From: Paenibacillus tengchongensis
GTDB lineage: Bacteria > Bacillota > Bacilli > Paenibacillales > Paenibacillaceae
Direction: 5' to 3'
DNA length: 64,000 nucleotides
NCBI RefSeq assembly: GCF_008973665.1
Contig: NZ_WACP01000005.1
Span: 310,001-374,000, forward strand
Both the position numbers and the translations under genes were made by a program. Within the stretch, counting starts at the first letter, position 1. Each line of letters starts with the position of its first letter. The notes beneath the pieces are model-generated. The model made no database searches. It was not told where the DNA came from and saw nothing but the letters and a program-made list of their open reading frames with translations. Shown one piece after another: positions 25,461-36,586 of this stretch.

Positions 25461-28400
25461 CTACCGCACCGTCACAACCATCTTCGCGGTGCGGGTCTCC
25501 CCTGCTGCATTGCGCAGCACGGCTACGTACTCATAGGTTCCCTTAGCCTTGCCCGAAATGGCGGTTACCGCCGACTGGGCGCCCGGTGTGCGGGCCTCCA
25601 GGCTTTGCGAGTCGACCAGGACGCCGTTCTCATAAAGCTCATATTCGGTAGCATTCGTTCCCCACCACAGGTTCATGGTGACCTTGAAGCTGCCGTCACC
25701 GTCCCAGTTGTCGTTGGAGAGCACCGCTTGCCCCGGAGAGGCATCCGTAACGGTGACCGTCAGCGGCGCACTCTTCGTTGTGCCCAGTGCATTGATTAGC
25801 TCGCCGGTATAGACATAGGTGCCGTTCTTCTTGCCGGCAATGTCGATCTTGACGGATTGGGCCGATGGCGACTGGTCAACCAGCGAGACCTCCTTCACCA
25901 GCTCGCCGTTCTCATACAGCTTGAAGCGGCTGCCGTTATTGCCCCACCACAGATTCATTGTGACAGTGTAATCCCCGTCTTTCAGTCCTGTGTCGTGGCC
26001 GTTGTTGTCAGACAGCACCGGCATGCCGGGAGCGCCGCTCGCCAGCGGTGTCGCTTGGCTCAGCCAGGACGCCCACTTGCCCAGTGCAGCTGCCTGCTCG
26101 GCTGTGAACACAGTTCCGCCGACAGCGCTGACGTCATTGCTGTAGGCTGCCAGCAGCTGCCGCACCTTCGCGCCTTGATGCGCAGTCGCGGCCTGTTCCG
26201 CCTCCAGCAGCTTTGCGCTCAGCTGTCCGGCAACCGCTGCTGCATCCGGATCTGCCGACCCGGCGGCAAAGCTGTGCGTCAGCTCCGCCAGACTGGCGAA
26301 GGTGGCCGTAACGCCGAAGCTGAAGTCAACGGTCTGCGTATGACCCGCCAGATCGTATACTTCTGCGGTTACAGTATTCAGTCCCGGCTCCAGTGTATAG
26401 GCCGGAGCACTCAGCACTACGCCGCCCGGCGCCGGTACACCGGATACCGAATCGGAGGCTGTATAACCTATTTCCACTTGCTGGTCGATCGTGTATTCTG
26501 TCTGCCCTTGAATCTCAAGGGCTGGAGGTGCAAGATCGATGGCTACGGACAACGTCTGTTCGTTCTCCTTGTTGCCGTCCACATCGACGCTCCAGTACGT
26601 CACGGTGTGGCTGCCTTCTTCACTCAAGGTCAATTCGGTTCCGCTTACCGCTTCACCGGCGTTGACCTTGTAGTATGTCGCTTCGACAGCGGAATCTTCA
26701 TCAGCCGCGGTAAACTTCACTTGCACTGCCGAAGTGTACCATTCTCCCTGCGATTCCCCTTCCACCGCTGCGGTTGTATGCGGCGCCTTTCCATCCGCCG
26801 GCTCCTCTTCCAGAGTCACCAGCTCGGACAGCGGAATATTCAGCTCCTGCACCAGCCTTGCCACCATTTCAGATACCTTGATCGCACCATTCATCTGCAG
26901 ATGGGTGTTGTCCTCGGTCGTGCCTACCCACATGAAGATGGATTTGGTGCCTTCAGGACCGAGCTCCTGGAAGTACTCCCAGCTTGCTTGGTTAAGATCT
27001 ACCAGCAGGGTGCCGGTTTCCTGCGCGGTCTCTTTCATGGCCTTCACATAATCCGGGAAGCTCTTGTTCAGCACGTCTCCGGTGAAATCACGCCGGTTCA
27101 CAGGAGTTACCAGGACCGGAGTGGCCCCCCGCTGCAGCGTGCCGTTGATATAGTCCTTCAGATACACCTTGAATTGCTCCGGTGTCAGGTATCGTTCCGG
27201 ACGCGATGGCGTGGAATCATTATGGGACCATTGCATGAACAGATAATCCCCTTCATGAATGTCCAGCAGAATGTCGTTGAGATATCCGCCCACGAGGAAC
27301 GTTTTGCTGCTTAAGCCGCTGACGGCCCGGTTATCGATACTGATCTCATCCAGGTCAAAATAACCGCCCAGCGTTTCGCCCCATCCGGCCTGCGGACGGT
27401 AGCTCTCCGCATAATTGGCTACCGTGGAGTCGCTCGCCAGGTAAAGGACAGGCTGATCGCCCGCACCATTCTCCGGAAGACGCTCGATCGTCAAGGCATT
27501 GATCTTCGGCGTGCCGCCGGAGAAGGCAAAGTCGAACACCCCATCGATCAAGGCAATATCGTATGTGACTTCAGTAAACTGGCCTTTGGCCACCGTGGTC
27601 ACCGGCATTTTCGGCATTTGCTCAATGGTCACGCCGGTATTCGTCGATTCCTGCACGTCGCCTACAGTCATTGTTACACGGTAATTGGCCGGTTCCATTT
27701 CCACAAGGAAGGAGGTACCGTTCACACGGGTGAAATCCTCGGTCAAGGCATCTCCGGTTTCCCGGTTCTCATCCTCCACCAGAGCGGTGTCGGCAAAGCC
27801 GTAGCCATTGCCTTCCAAATAGGCCCGCTTAGCGTCAACCTTCATATACCCGTCCGCTGTGCTGCCGGAACCAAAATCGAATTGGTACTTGCTGATCTCG
27901 CCTGCGGGTTCGCTGGTCAGCGAGTCTTTAGCCACCGTCAGCATGTTAAAGACATGATCGACCTGGGCCTGCGTCGCTTCTGTGCCGATGAGTGCCTCAG
28001 CCGCTGCCAAAGCTTTGTTCAGCACGGTTACAGACGCTTCGGTATAACCCGACAGATCGAGTGCTTTTACCTCATCACGCAGGGCAATCAGCGCCGTCTG
28101 ATCTCCCGCCTCCTGCTCCAGCTTCGTGCCTTCAATCTTTACATTGTCAATCTGCGTAGTCCAGTTCAGCGTGCCGCCGCCGCCTTTTCTCGTACCGAGG
28201 AAGCGGATGGCTCTTACATTATTGGTGTAGACGCCCGGATACATTTCGATATCCTCGATCGTCTGCGTGAGGCTCGGATTCGCCAGGCTCGTCAACGTCA
28301 AGTCGATCGTCTTCTCGGCAAAATTAATCGTTGCATCCACATTGACCCACTGGTTCTTCGCAAGGGTTGTAGCGGTTCCGCCTTCCGGAACAGCTGTGCT

Positions 28401-31400
28401 TCCGGTCCCATAATCAGGCGTATACGGGCCGGAATAATAATGGATTTTCGTGCCCGGATCCGTTGTGCCGGTCTTCGTAAGCAGCGTGAGAATAATATTC
28501 TCGTTCGCGTCCTGCAGTGTCAGATGGCCTTCCGACGGGAAGGCGCTCACATTGCCCGAATGCCAGTCGAAATTCACATGAACAATGTCCCCGTTCACCG
28601 CATCGAACAGACGGAACACCTTGGCCCGGTTACCGGACCCCGACCCGGCGACAGACAGGACTTTGTTTCCGCTCTGGTCTACAACCGTTCCTGCCATCGT
28701 ACCGGCGATGCCAGTGGCATTGACCATCGCATATTCCACAGCGGCCTGATCGCCTTCAAAGTCTTCCTCGTAGACCTGAATTTCCGGTTCCGGCTCCGGC
28801 TCTTCCAGGTCCGGATCAATTACAAACGGCGAGATGCCGAGCTCCAGCTCCTTTACCGCTCCCGCAACCAGTCCGGCGATGACCTGTGCACCGTAGCCGC
28901 TGAAATGCGTATTGTCGTTCACGCCGTTCGGATACTTCGGATACTCGCCCGGATTGGCATACAGGAAGAGCTTCTCCGTAGCCGCCAGACCAATCTTGTC
29001 GTAGTAGGCAATGCTCAGCTGGCTCAAATCAATCAGCGTAACGTCCAGCTCCTCTGCCACTTCCTTGGCTGCCTGCACATATTCCGGGAAGCTGACATTA
29101 AACTCCTGGGTAATTGTATTGAAGTCTCTGCGCCCTACCGGAGTAAGCAGCACAGGCATTGCGCCGCGCTGAATGGCACCGTTTACATAACGGGCCAGAT
29201 AGGTTTTGTAATCCGCCGGTGACGCATACCGCTCCGGAATACCTGCGCTGGCATCATTATGGCCGAAGGAAATAAAGAAGTAATCTCCCGGCTTGATCCG
29301 CTGCAGAATGCTGTCGAGACGGCCGTCCACCATGAACGACTTGCTGCTTCTGCCGCCGATCGACTCATTCTGGACCACGACTCCGTTTGCGAAATAACGC
29401 CCGAACTCCTGGCCCCAGCCTTCCTGCGGCGCCTGCATGTCGCTGTAGGACTGCATCGTCGAATCGCCGGCCATATAAATGGTCGCAGCTGCTCCCGGCG
29501 TCTTCTCCGGGTATTTCTCAATAAGGATTTCCTGTACATCAATGGCTGTGCCGGAGAAAATAAACTCCAGCTGACCGTCTACCAGCGCAACATCATAGGA
29601 GTAGACCTTCGGTTCTCCCGCGTTAACGCTCGTCGCAGCCAGTTTCTGAACGAACTCGGACTTGACGCCCACATTGGAGGCGCGTGTTTCATCCCCCAGC
29701 TTCAGGGTTATTTTGTAGTTGGCATTCGGCAGGTCTACGGCGAATTTAGCATTTTCCGGAAGGGTGGCGCTGCCCGCACCCACCGTAATTCCGCTCGCAT
29801 TCTCGAACCCGTATCCCGCTTCCGTTGTATATTGGGTATCCTGCACGGCGGTTGTACCTGCTGCCGGATCGGTACCGAAGCCAAAGTGATAGACCGGCTG
29901 CAAAGCTTCTTCACCACCCGTAAGCGTCAGATTGGCCTTGGGGAATTCGGTCGCTTCTGTACCGAGATAGAAGCCCGTGTGCGGCGGCTGGTTGTAGCCG
30001 ACGTTCTGCCAGGCGATGCCCAACCGGTATACCGGGTCCTGCATCAGCGTAGGAATCCGGTAGCTTGTAGGAATGGTTGTTGTATACAGTCTATATTCCG
30101 AGCTGTCCTCGCTGCGCAGCAGCAGCTCCTCGCGCCAGTCACCCAGGATATCTCCCTGCAGGGCCGGATTGCCCTTGGTGTGATTGTTCGTCAGGGTGCC
30201 GGTTGCCCGGAAGTTTTCCTTCAGCTGCTTACTCTCATAATCCCATTTGTAAACAAGCGGAATGCCCTTGGCTGCACTGTTGTCCCACTCGTGGTCGAAC
30301 AGCTCGCGCTGCAGGTCTCCGTCCCACCAGATCGCAAAGTTGGCGCTCTTCGGCACTTCGTCCGCTTCATAAATGACTTCTCCGTTAGCCGCATAAACGC
30401 GGGACAAGGGATCCATTTGTCCATCGACAATGGTGCTGGCCCAGGATTCGTATCCCGGATAATTCGGGTCGATATCCGCCGACATTCCGCGTCCGGTATC
30501 TTTCCCGGTGTACTGCCCCCAGAGAATGTCCCCTGTCGCGGCATCGCGCATCTCCAGCCCGTATTCGGCATTCGAATGCTCATGCACGCTGACAATCTGG
30601 TAGCCGTCCCGGTTCGGGTCGAGCCTGCCGGCATGCATGGCATCGCCATGACCCAGTCCGGTGCTGTACATCAGGCTGCCGTCGTCGTCGATGGCCAGGG
30701 CGCCGTACATGATTTCATCCTTGCCGTCGCCGTCGGCGTCAAGCACACTTAAGTTATGGTTACCCTGACCTTCATATTGCTGGCCGGCATCTTTCGTATC
30801 AAACGTCCAGCGTGGAACCAGTTGCCCGCCGGTATAGTCGTAGGCTGTCAGCACCGTGCGGGTATAATAGCCGCGAGCCATCACTACGCTTGGCTTCACG
30901 CCGTCCAGATAAGCAATGCCTCCCAGGAACCGGTCGACTCGGTTGCCGTATCCGTCGCCCCATGAGCTGACATCGCCTCTTGGAGGGATGTAGTCAACGG
31001 TAGAAACCGCCGCACCCGTAAGTCCGTCGAACAGCGTAAGGTATTCCGGGCCTGTGAGGATATATCCGCCGTCGTTGCGGTAATCCTTGCTGCCGTCGCC
31101 GATCACCTTGCCTTGACCGTCCTTAGTGCCGTCCGCTGTCTTCACGACCACCTCGGCTTTGCCATTGCCGTCCAGATCATACACCATCAGCTGCGTGTAA
31201 TGCGCTCCGGCCCGGATGTTGACACCCAGATCAATCCGCCACAGCTTCGTTCCGTCAAGCTTAACGGCATCGATATAGACGTTGCCGGTATAGCCAGCCT
31301 GGGAGTTGTCCTTCGAATTGCTGGGGCTCCACAGGAAGACGATCTCGTATTCACCGTCGCCGTCCAGGTCGCCTACTGAAGCATCGCCGGCATAGTAGGA

Positions 31401-31853
31401 GTAGGTTCCGCCGTCCTTGGTCCGGCCGTCAGCCGGTTTGTCCAGTGGAATCGGCAGATAATTATTGTGCCAGACCGGTACCGTCGCCGGCTGCATCTCT
31501 TCCTTGCCGTCAATGACGGTGGATATCTGATACTGGGAGCTGTCTGCGCCGGTCGTATCCACATAATTCGTAGAGCCGCTGATCGGCGCGGAATTCACCT
31601 TATATCCGTTTTTGTATACATTGAAAGCGATTTCATCTGAGTCCGTATTTAGATATCTCCAGCTAAGATACACGCCGTTGTCAACCAGAACCGCAATCAG
31701 GCCGCGGTCCAGGTATTCTGCCTGCCGGGCCGGCAGACCGGAGCCAGACGCTGCATATCCCGGAGCCGGGGGAACGATAAGGGAAAAGAGCATTAGAAAT
31801 GCCATACAGAATGCAACCATCGGTTTTTTGATGGAGACAGCTTTTATACCCAT
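25461..31853 (-). CDS. giant secreted rhamnogalacturonan lyase (PL11) with two CE12 acetylesterase domains
   Basis: A 2130-residue exoenzyme with a signal peptide (about 1-34, GYA-AS). Order: PL11 beta-propeller lyase (about 40-640, with calcium-type [18 protein letters not shown] and DADGDGKDE loops); malectin-like module; first SGNH/CE12 esterase (about 790-1020, S798 in AGDST, GGRSS, GHND, DNTH); concanavalin-like sandwich (1030-1240); FIVAR-like helices; second malectin-like module; second CE12 (about 1470-1680, S1476 in ASDST, SHND, DNTH); Ig-like domain; FIVAR-like helices; two C-terminal Fn3-like repeats each with MNLWWG. It would deacetylate and cleave the rhamnogalacturonan I backbone outside the cell. 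Bacillus subtilis encodes the lyase (YesW) and esterase (YesT) separately. No S-layer or sortase anchor is visible. AGGAGG precedes ATG 31853. Confidence 0.93.
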   Translation of the reverse strand: MGIKAVSIKKPMVAFCMAFLMLFSLIVPPAPGYAASGSGLPARQAEYLDRGLIAVLVDNGVYLSWRYLNTDSDEIAFNVYKNGYKVNSAPISGSTNYVDTTGADSSQYQISTVIDGKEEMQPATVPVWHNNYLPIPLDKPADGRTKDGGTYSYYAGDASVGDLDGDGEYEIVFLWSPSNSKDNSQAGYTGNVYIDAVKLDGTKLWRIDLGVNIRAGAHYTQLMVYDLDGNGKAEVVVKTADGTKDGQGKVIGDGSKDYRNDGGYILTGPEYLTLFDGLTGAAVSTVDYIPPRGDVSSWGDGYGNRVDRFLGGIAYLDGVKPSVVMARGYYTRTVLTAYDYTGGQLVPRWTFDTKDAGQQYEGQGNHNLSVLDADGDGKDEIMYGALAIDDDGSLMYSTGLGHGDAMHAGRLDPNRDGYQIVSVHEHSNAEYGLEMRDAATGDILWGQYTGKDTGRGMSADIDPNYPGYESWASTIVDGQMDPLSRVYAANGEVIYEADEVPKSANFAIWWDGDLQRELFDHEWDNSAAKGIPLVYKWDYESKQLKENFRATGTLTNNHTKGNPALQGDILGDWREELLLRSEDSSEYRLYTTTIPTSYRIPTLMQDPVYRLGIAWQNVGYNQPPHTGFYLGTEATEFPKANLTLTGGEEALQPVYHFGFGTDPAAGTTAVQDTQYTTEAGYGFENASGITVGAGSATLPENAKFAVDLPNANYKITLKLGDETRASNVGVKSEFVQKLAATSVNAGEPKVYSYDVALVDGQLEFIFSGTAIDVQEILIEKYPEKTPGAAATIYMAGDSTMQSYSDMQAPQEGWGQEFGRYFANGVVVQNESIGGRSSKSFMVDGRLDSILQRIKPGDYFFISFGHNDASAGIPERYASPADYKTYLARYVNGAIQRGAMPVLLTPVGRRDFNTITQEFNVSFPEYVQAAKEVAEELDVTLIDLSQLSIAYYDKIGLAATEKLFLYANPGEYPKYPNGVNDNTHFSGYGAQVIAGLVAGAVKELELGISPFVIDPDLEEPEPEPEIQVYEEDFEGDQAAVEYAMVNATGIAGTMAGTVVDQSGNKVLSVAGSGSGNRAKVFRLFDAVNGDIVHVNFDWHSGNVSAFPSEGHLTLQDANENIILTLLTKTGTTDPGTKIHYYSGPYTPDYGTGSTAVPEGGTATTLAKNQWVNVDATINFAEKTIDLTLTSLANPSLTQTIEDIEMYPGVYTNNVRAIRFLGTRKGGGGTLNWTTQIDNVKIEGTKLEQEAGDQTALIALRDEVKALDLSGYTEASVTVLNKALAAAEALIGTEATQAQVDHVFNMLTVAKDSLTSEPAGEISKYQFDFGSGSTADGYMKVDAKRAYLEGNGYGFADTALVEDENRETGDALTEDFTRVNGTSFLVEMEPANYRVTMTVGDVQESTNTGVTIEQMPKMPVTTVAKGQFTEVTYDIALIDGVFDFAFSGGTPKINALTIERLPENGAGDQPVLYLASDSTVANYAESYRPQAGWGETLGGYFDLDEISIDNRAVSGLSSKTFLVGGYLNDILLDIHEGDYLFMQWSHNDSTPSRPERYLTPEQFKVYLKDYINGTLQRGATPVLVTPVNRRDFTGDVLNKSFPDYVKAMKETAQETGTLLVDLNQASWEYFQELGPEGTKSIFMWVGTTEDNTHLQMNGAIKVSEMVARLVQELNIPLSELVTLEEEPADGKAPHTTAAVEGESQGEWYTSAVQVKFTAADEDSAVEATYYKVNAGEAVSGTELTLSEEGSHTVTYWSVDVDGNKENEQTLSVAIDLAPPALEIQGQTEYTIDQQVEIGYTASDSVSGVPAPGGVVLSAPAYTLEPGLNTVTAEVYDLAGHTQTVDFSFGVTATFASLAELTHSFAAGSADPDAAAVAGQLSAKLLEAEQAATAHQGAKVRQLLAAYSNDVSAVGGTVFTAEQAAALGKWASWLSQATPLASGAPGMPVLSDNNGHDTGLKDGDYTVTMNLWWGNNGSRFKLYENGELVKEVSLVDQSPSAQSVKIDIAGKKNGTYVYTGELINALGTTKSAPLTVTVTDASPGQAVLSNDNWDGDGSFKVTMNLWWGTNATEYELYENGVLVDSQSLEARTPGAQSAVTAISGKAKGTYEYVAVLRNAAGETRTAKMVVTVR

Positions 31854-32069
31854 CTACTTAACTCCTCCTATTGACCTAAAATTCATTTTAGCAATCAGGG
31901 GAACATCCGGACACCTAACCAGCATTACCTGCGCACATCCGTCTTTCTGTCTTCATCTGCGCTAACTACTCCCAGGCCTTGAGATCATCCCCTTTCCCTA
32001 TGAATGCAACACATGACTTCCTCCGGGTGTACTGCATATCCGGGCATTTCTGCATATTTAGCAGGCTTG

Positions 32070-32097
32070 ATTATACTGGTGTAAACGTATGTGCCAA
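32070..32097 (-). promoter_or_regulatory. sigma-A promoter of PL11 gene
   Basis: On the minus strand TTGGCA and a perfect TATAAT are separated by 16 bases, giving a leader of about 210 bases before the ATG. The spacer contains half of a catabolite-responsive site (CGTTTACA). The remainder of 31854-32229 shows no gene. Confidence 0.7.
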
Positions 32098-32160
32098 GCC
32101 CTGCCTCCCAAATATGCACAGAGTGTATCAAATAATGGAATAAAGTTCCCCGCGTTTGAA

Positions 32161-32193
32161 CGCAAAAAAAGCGGAAATCCCGCTTTTTTTGCG
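32161..32193. terminator. bidirectional terminator after ArsR-type gene
   Basis: A perfect 14-bp stem CGCAAAAAAAGCGG with a 5-base loop. The seven-T strand ends transcription of the regulator on the minus strand. Confidence 0.85.
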
Positions 32194-32229
32194 TTTATTT
32201 CATTTTGAACTATATGAGTTCATTTCCTG

Positions 32230-33132
32230 CTAAACATAATACATGCGTACCATGATGTCCTGATTGTAATTGCCGAAGCCTTTGCCGTAGAGTGTAAGAC
32301 CTCCCCGCCGGCGTCCCTGATCCTCTGCCGCGATGCGGAAGGTCCACTTCATCGCCCCCGTGTCGATATCCCCGAGGCCAATGCCGGATATTTTCTGCCC
32401 GTCCACATAAGTGCCGTCCTTCTTAATCCGCAGCACCTTAAGCAAGCCGTATTGATTGACATCCGCATGCCACCATTCCGGTGTCAATTGCCCCCGCTTC
32501 TTCCCGAAATCGCCCGGACTTGTCCACACCCCGAGCAGTTCGCCATTAAGCCAGAAGCGGATGTCCGAAGGCCAGTTCTCATTAAATCTTGGCGCTTCCG
32601 AGCCAAGTTCCAGGGAAATTTCAATCTCATGCAGTGCCTCGTCATTATGCAGATAATTAGGGATTTTGTACTCCACCCAGCCTTTGGCAAACCACAGAAT
32701 GCCTGCATCCACCCGCTTCGGGTCCATAAAACAGGCCGGATTGTCATACTGGCCGATAACGGACTGGATCGTTGCAAGTCCGCAGGTCGGCCAGGCTTCA
32801 TAGTCGGTGTACTGTCCGATCGGTAAGGATAGCTCATGGAAGGACAATGTCTCCGGACTGGCGGGAGATAATTTGACCTGCATATACTCAGTCCGGATAT
32901 AGCACATCTTGTAGGTTCCGCCTTCTACCCGGACCATCCGGCTTCCGACAATGCCCGCTTCCTCAAGCTTCCGGATATGGCCGCTGACAACGGCGCTGCT
33001 GAGATACAGCTCGCCCGCCAGTTCCTTGACATGGCTTTCTTTCTCAAACAGCTTGTCGATGATCTTCAAGCGCACTTCGCTTGCCAATGCTTCATACACG
33101 CGAAGCGAGTCGGTATTTGTGGTGAGCTGCAT
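32230..33132 (-). CDS. ArsR-type winged-helix regulator with large C-terminal sensor
   Basis: A 300-residue regulator. Residues about 10-75 form an ArsR/SmtB-like winged helix (VYEALASEVRLKIIDKLFE, SHVKELAGELYLSSAVVSGH). The remaining 220 residues are not metal-binding but a beta-rich domain (EIEISLELGSEAPRFNENWP, DIRFWLNGELLGVWTSPGDF) resembling a carbohydrate-binding sandwich. AGGGG precedes the ATG. It is divergent from the GH51 arabinofuranosidase gene and is its likely repressor, relieved by arabinose or an arabino-oligosaccharide. The family is widespread beside glycosidase genes in Paenibacillus-type genomes; the ligand is inferred. Confidence 0.85.
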   Translation of the reverse strand: MQLTTNTDSLRVYEALASEVRLKIIDKLFEKESHVKELAGELYLSSAVVSGHIRKLEEAGIVGSRMVRVEGGTYKMCYIRTEYMQVKLSPASPETLSFHELSLPIGQYTDYEAWPTCGLATIQSVIGQYDNPACFMDPKRVDAGILWFAKGWVEYKIPNYLHNDEALHEIEISLELGSEAPRFNENWPSDIRFWLNGELLGVWTSPGDFGKKRGQLTPEWWHADVNQYGLLKVLRIKKDGTYVDGQKISGIGLGDIDTGAMKWTFRIAAEDQGRRRGGLTLYGKGFGNYNQDIMVRMYYV

Positions 33133-33214
33133 GTTATCAACCCCTGTTGAATTATGTATTATACGAATCCTGTAATTAAGATTTGTTTATTAATCCCTAT
33201 TATGATACGAATAT

Positions 33215-34785
<1,571 letters not shown>

Positions 34786-34811
34786 GCGGATGCTACGTGT
34801 TCAAATTATTT

Positions 34812-34994
34812 AGTTGGAAAATCGCTGCCTAATTTCACCTGTATGGAGCTTACCGCAAATCTAGTTAGATAACCGCCACTTAATATAGAGGCCAATCCAT
34901 GATTACACCAATATTGGCCGAATTAAGATGCGATAATCCAATTAAATATTTCAAATCGGGAAAAACAGCAAAATTAGTGTACGAAAATCAAACT
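34812..34994 (-). repeat. 183-bp four-box palindromic repeat, copy B
   Basis: Same element as copy A, read on the minus strand. Boxes lie at 34973-34994, 34922-34943, 34863-34884 and 34812-34833; box spacings (51, 59, 51) and total length (183) match the other copies. An inner stem GGCCAAT/ATTGGCC is present in this copy. It lies between the convergent GH51 and esterase genes, and the gap 34786-35252 otherwise holds two terminators. Confidence 0.85.
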
Positions 34995-35022
34995 ACATTA
35001 AGTTGAACCTTCAGTAAAAAAT

Positions 35023-35068
35023 AGCCGGGCAGCAACTCTTCTATATATTAGAGAATTGCTGCCCGGCT
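35023..35068. terminator. terminator hairpin
   Basis: Perfect 13-bp arms AGCCGGGCAGCAA and TTGCTGCCCGGCT, with extra CTCT/AGAG pairing inside, are followed by CTTT. It would end GH51 transcription. Confidence 0.8.
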
Positions 35069-35160
35069 CTTTGGATTCACTGCTGCTAATTCTCCAAGGT
35101 TATGCGCAAGGGAAAGCATCCGGCCTCCAGGGCATAGGGTAGCGTGTTAAGCTGTCCAAC

Positions 35161-35208
35161 AAAAAAAAGCTTTCCTGTATATCCCCGGCATGGGGTACAG
35201 GGAAGCTT
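35161..35208 (-). terminator. terminator of esterase transcript
   Basis: On the minus strand AAGCTTCCCTGT and its partner form a long stem with an inner CCCC/GGGG pairing, followed by eight T. Confidence 0.85.
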
Positions 35209-35252
35209 CAGTCCGAATGTTCACCGGGTTTCACGGTGCAGGTTTAGGCGCT

Positions 35253-35450
35253 TCAGACGTGGGATACGGAAACGGAGGGGGCATATTCCTCATAGGATAT
35301 GGCGAGATGCTCCAGAGAAAGTTGCCTGCCTGCGATAATCGCCTTGCGCTTCGCCTTCAGCACAATCTGCTTGATGTCGGCATAGCTGCAGCCGTCAAGC
35401 CTGCGGCAGGCCAGGTCCAGCAGTTCAGGCTCTGACGCGCAGCCCCCTCC
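35253..35450 (-). pseudogene. C-terminal remnant of an AAA+ ATPase lid domain
   Basis: The frame directly after the esterase stop codon encodes PELLDLACRRLDGCSYADIK followed by QIVLKAKRKAII and LSLEHLAISYEEYAP. LA-x-x-L-x-G-x-S-x-AD-I and the following helix are typical of the lid helices at the end of AAA+ ATPases. No start codon or ATPase core precedes it; the frame opens at the neighbour's TGA. It is best read as the tail of a deleted gene. Confidence 0.5.
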
Positions 35451-36350
35451 TCACCGCGGCCGTTTCAAGTGCGCCGCCAGGAATTTCGCCGTAACGTCAA
35501 GCACCTGCGGGCTCCAGAAGCCCGGCCCGTGATCGGCGCCTGCCACCTTGTAGAACAGCACATTCTGTCCCTGCGCCTTCAAGGCCTTAAACATCTCGAT
35601 ACTCTGGTTAATATGTACCACACGATCACTGTCTCCATGCATGATAAGAAACGGGGGGAGCACCTTCTTCAAATTCTGATGAAGCGGGCTTGCCTGCTTC
35701 GCCAGTTCCGTATGTTCTTTCACTTTACCGCCGATGAACAAGCCCTCCGGGGAATCGGCTGCGTCGTGGTCCAGAATATCATTGTATTTGCCTAAGGTCA
35801 GCAAATCCGAAACCCCGTAATAATCAATGACTGCGTTGACGGCGTCCGACTGTCCACTGTACAGACCATTGTCATATTCGCCGATGGTCAGGCCCGTCAT
35901 GAGGGAAAGGTGGCCGCCCGAGGAATCCCCCCATACCGCGACACGCTCCGGGTCTACCCCATACTCCTCTGCGTGCAGGCGCATAAAGCGAATCGCGCAT
36001 TTTACATCCTCCAACGCAGCAGGAAAGCGGGCAATGTCCGTGTCCCTTATCTCTACACTGGCTACAACATATCCCTTGGCAGCGATATGGGAAAGATTCG
36101 GAAGGGAGGCATGGACATCCTGTTTCCGCCAGGCTGAGCCCTGGATATAGACGACCAGGGGAAATTGGTACCCGGTGCGGTCCGGCATAATGATCTGCAG
36201 TCTTCTTTCCACATCGCCATAAGCGGCATATACGACATCAGGACGGTAGGCACAGGAATAAAAGGAACCTCCCTCCGCAAAATCCCCGTAAAGAATCTGG
36301 GTTCCTTCGGGGGTCTCATAGGCGGCAAGCTCCGCCGCTCTCTGATCCAC
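35451..36350 (-). CDS. alpha/beta-hydrolase (acetyl esterase/lipase type)
   Basis: A 299-residue alpha/beta-hydrolase. The nucleophile elbow GDSSGG is at residues 141-146 (S143), an acid in MHGDSDRVV and the histidine in ADHGPGFW complete the triad, and an oxyanion segment YIQGSAW lies near residue 69. No signal peptide is present. Such enzymes deacetylate sugars or small esters; given the neighbourhood it may remove acetyl groups from imported pectic oligosaccharides. GTG 36350 is chosen because AAGGAG lies nine bases upstream; a TTG at 36359 would overlap the ribosome site. Confidence 0.87.
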   Translation of the reverse strand: MDQRAAELAAYETPEGTQILYGDFAEGGSFYSCAYRPDVVYAAYGDVERRLQIIMPDRTGYQFPLVVYIQGSAWRKQDVHASLPNLSHIAAKGYVVASVEIRDTDIARFPAALEDVKCAIRFMRLHAEEYGVDPERVAVWGDSSGGHLSLMTGLTIGEYDNGLYSGQSDAVNAVIDYYGVSDLLTLGKYNDILDHDAADSPEGLFIGGKVKEHTELAKQASPLHQNLKKVLPPFLIMHGDSDRVVHINQSIEMFKALKAQGQNVLFYKVAGADHGPGFWSPQVLDVTAKFLAAHLKRPR

Positions 36351-36485
36351 AGGCAACAACTCCTTGTATAATTGGAATATAGCAAACCTGCTATACCAAA
36401 GATTGTATCACACTCCTGTGTGAAACCGCATACAGAGTTGGATAACTTAGCAGCCAGCGCTGCGCGGGACCACTAGCACCTGTTC

Positions 36486-36527
36486 GGAGCTGCCCCTTAG
36501 CCCTGAAGAGGCATTGGGGACAGCTCC
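36486..36527. terminator. hairpin downstream of GH78 gene
   Basis: GGAGCTGCCCC and GGGGACAGCTCC pair with one mismatch and are followed by TTT on the plus strand. The orientation suits leftward genes poorly, so its role is uncertain. Confidence 0.5.
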
Positions 36528-36586
36528 TTTCCCGTTTCCGGGGAACCCGCAGAGCAGTATTAAAAAGTGTGCCGCACCGGTTTGGC

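Noticed and set aside
25857..30752. Long open frames (up to about 530 codons) on the plus strand inside the PL11 gene
   Set aside because: They are antisense to a continuous multidomain enzyme, lack ribosome sites and have no family-like sequence; they reflect GC-biased codon use of the real gene.
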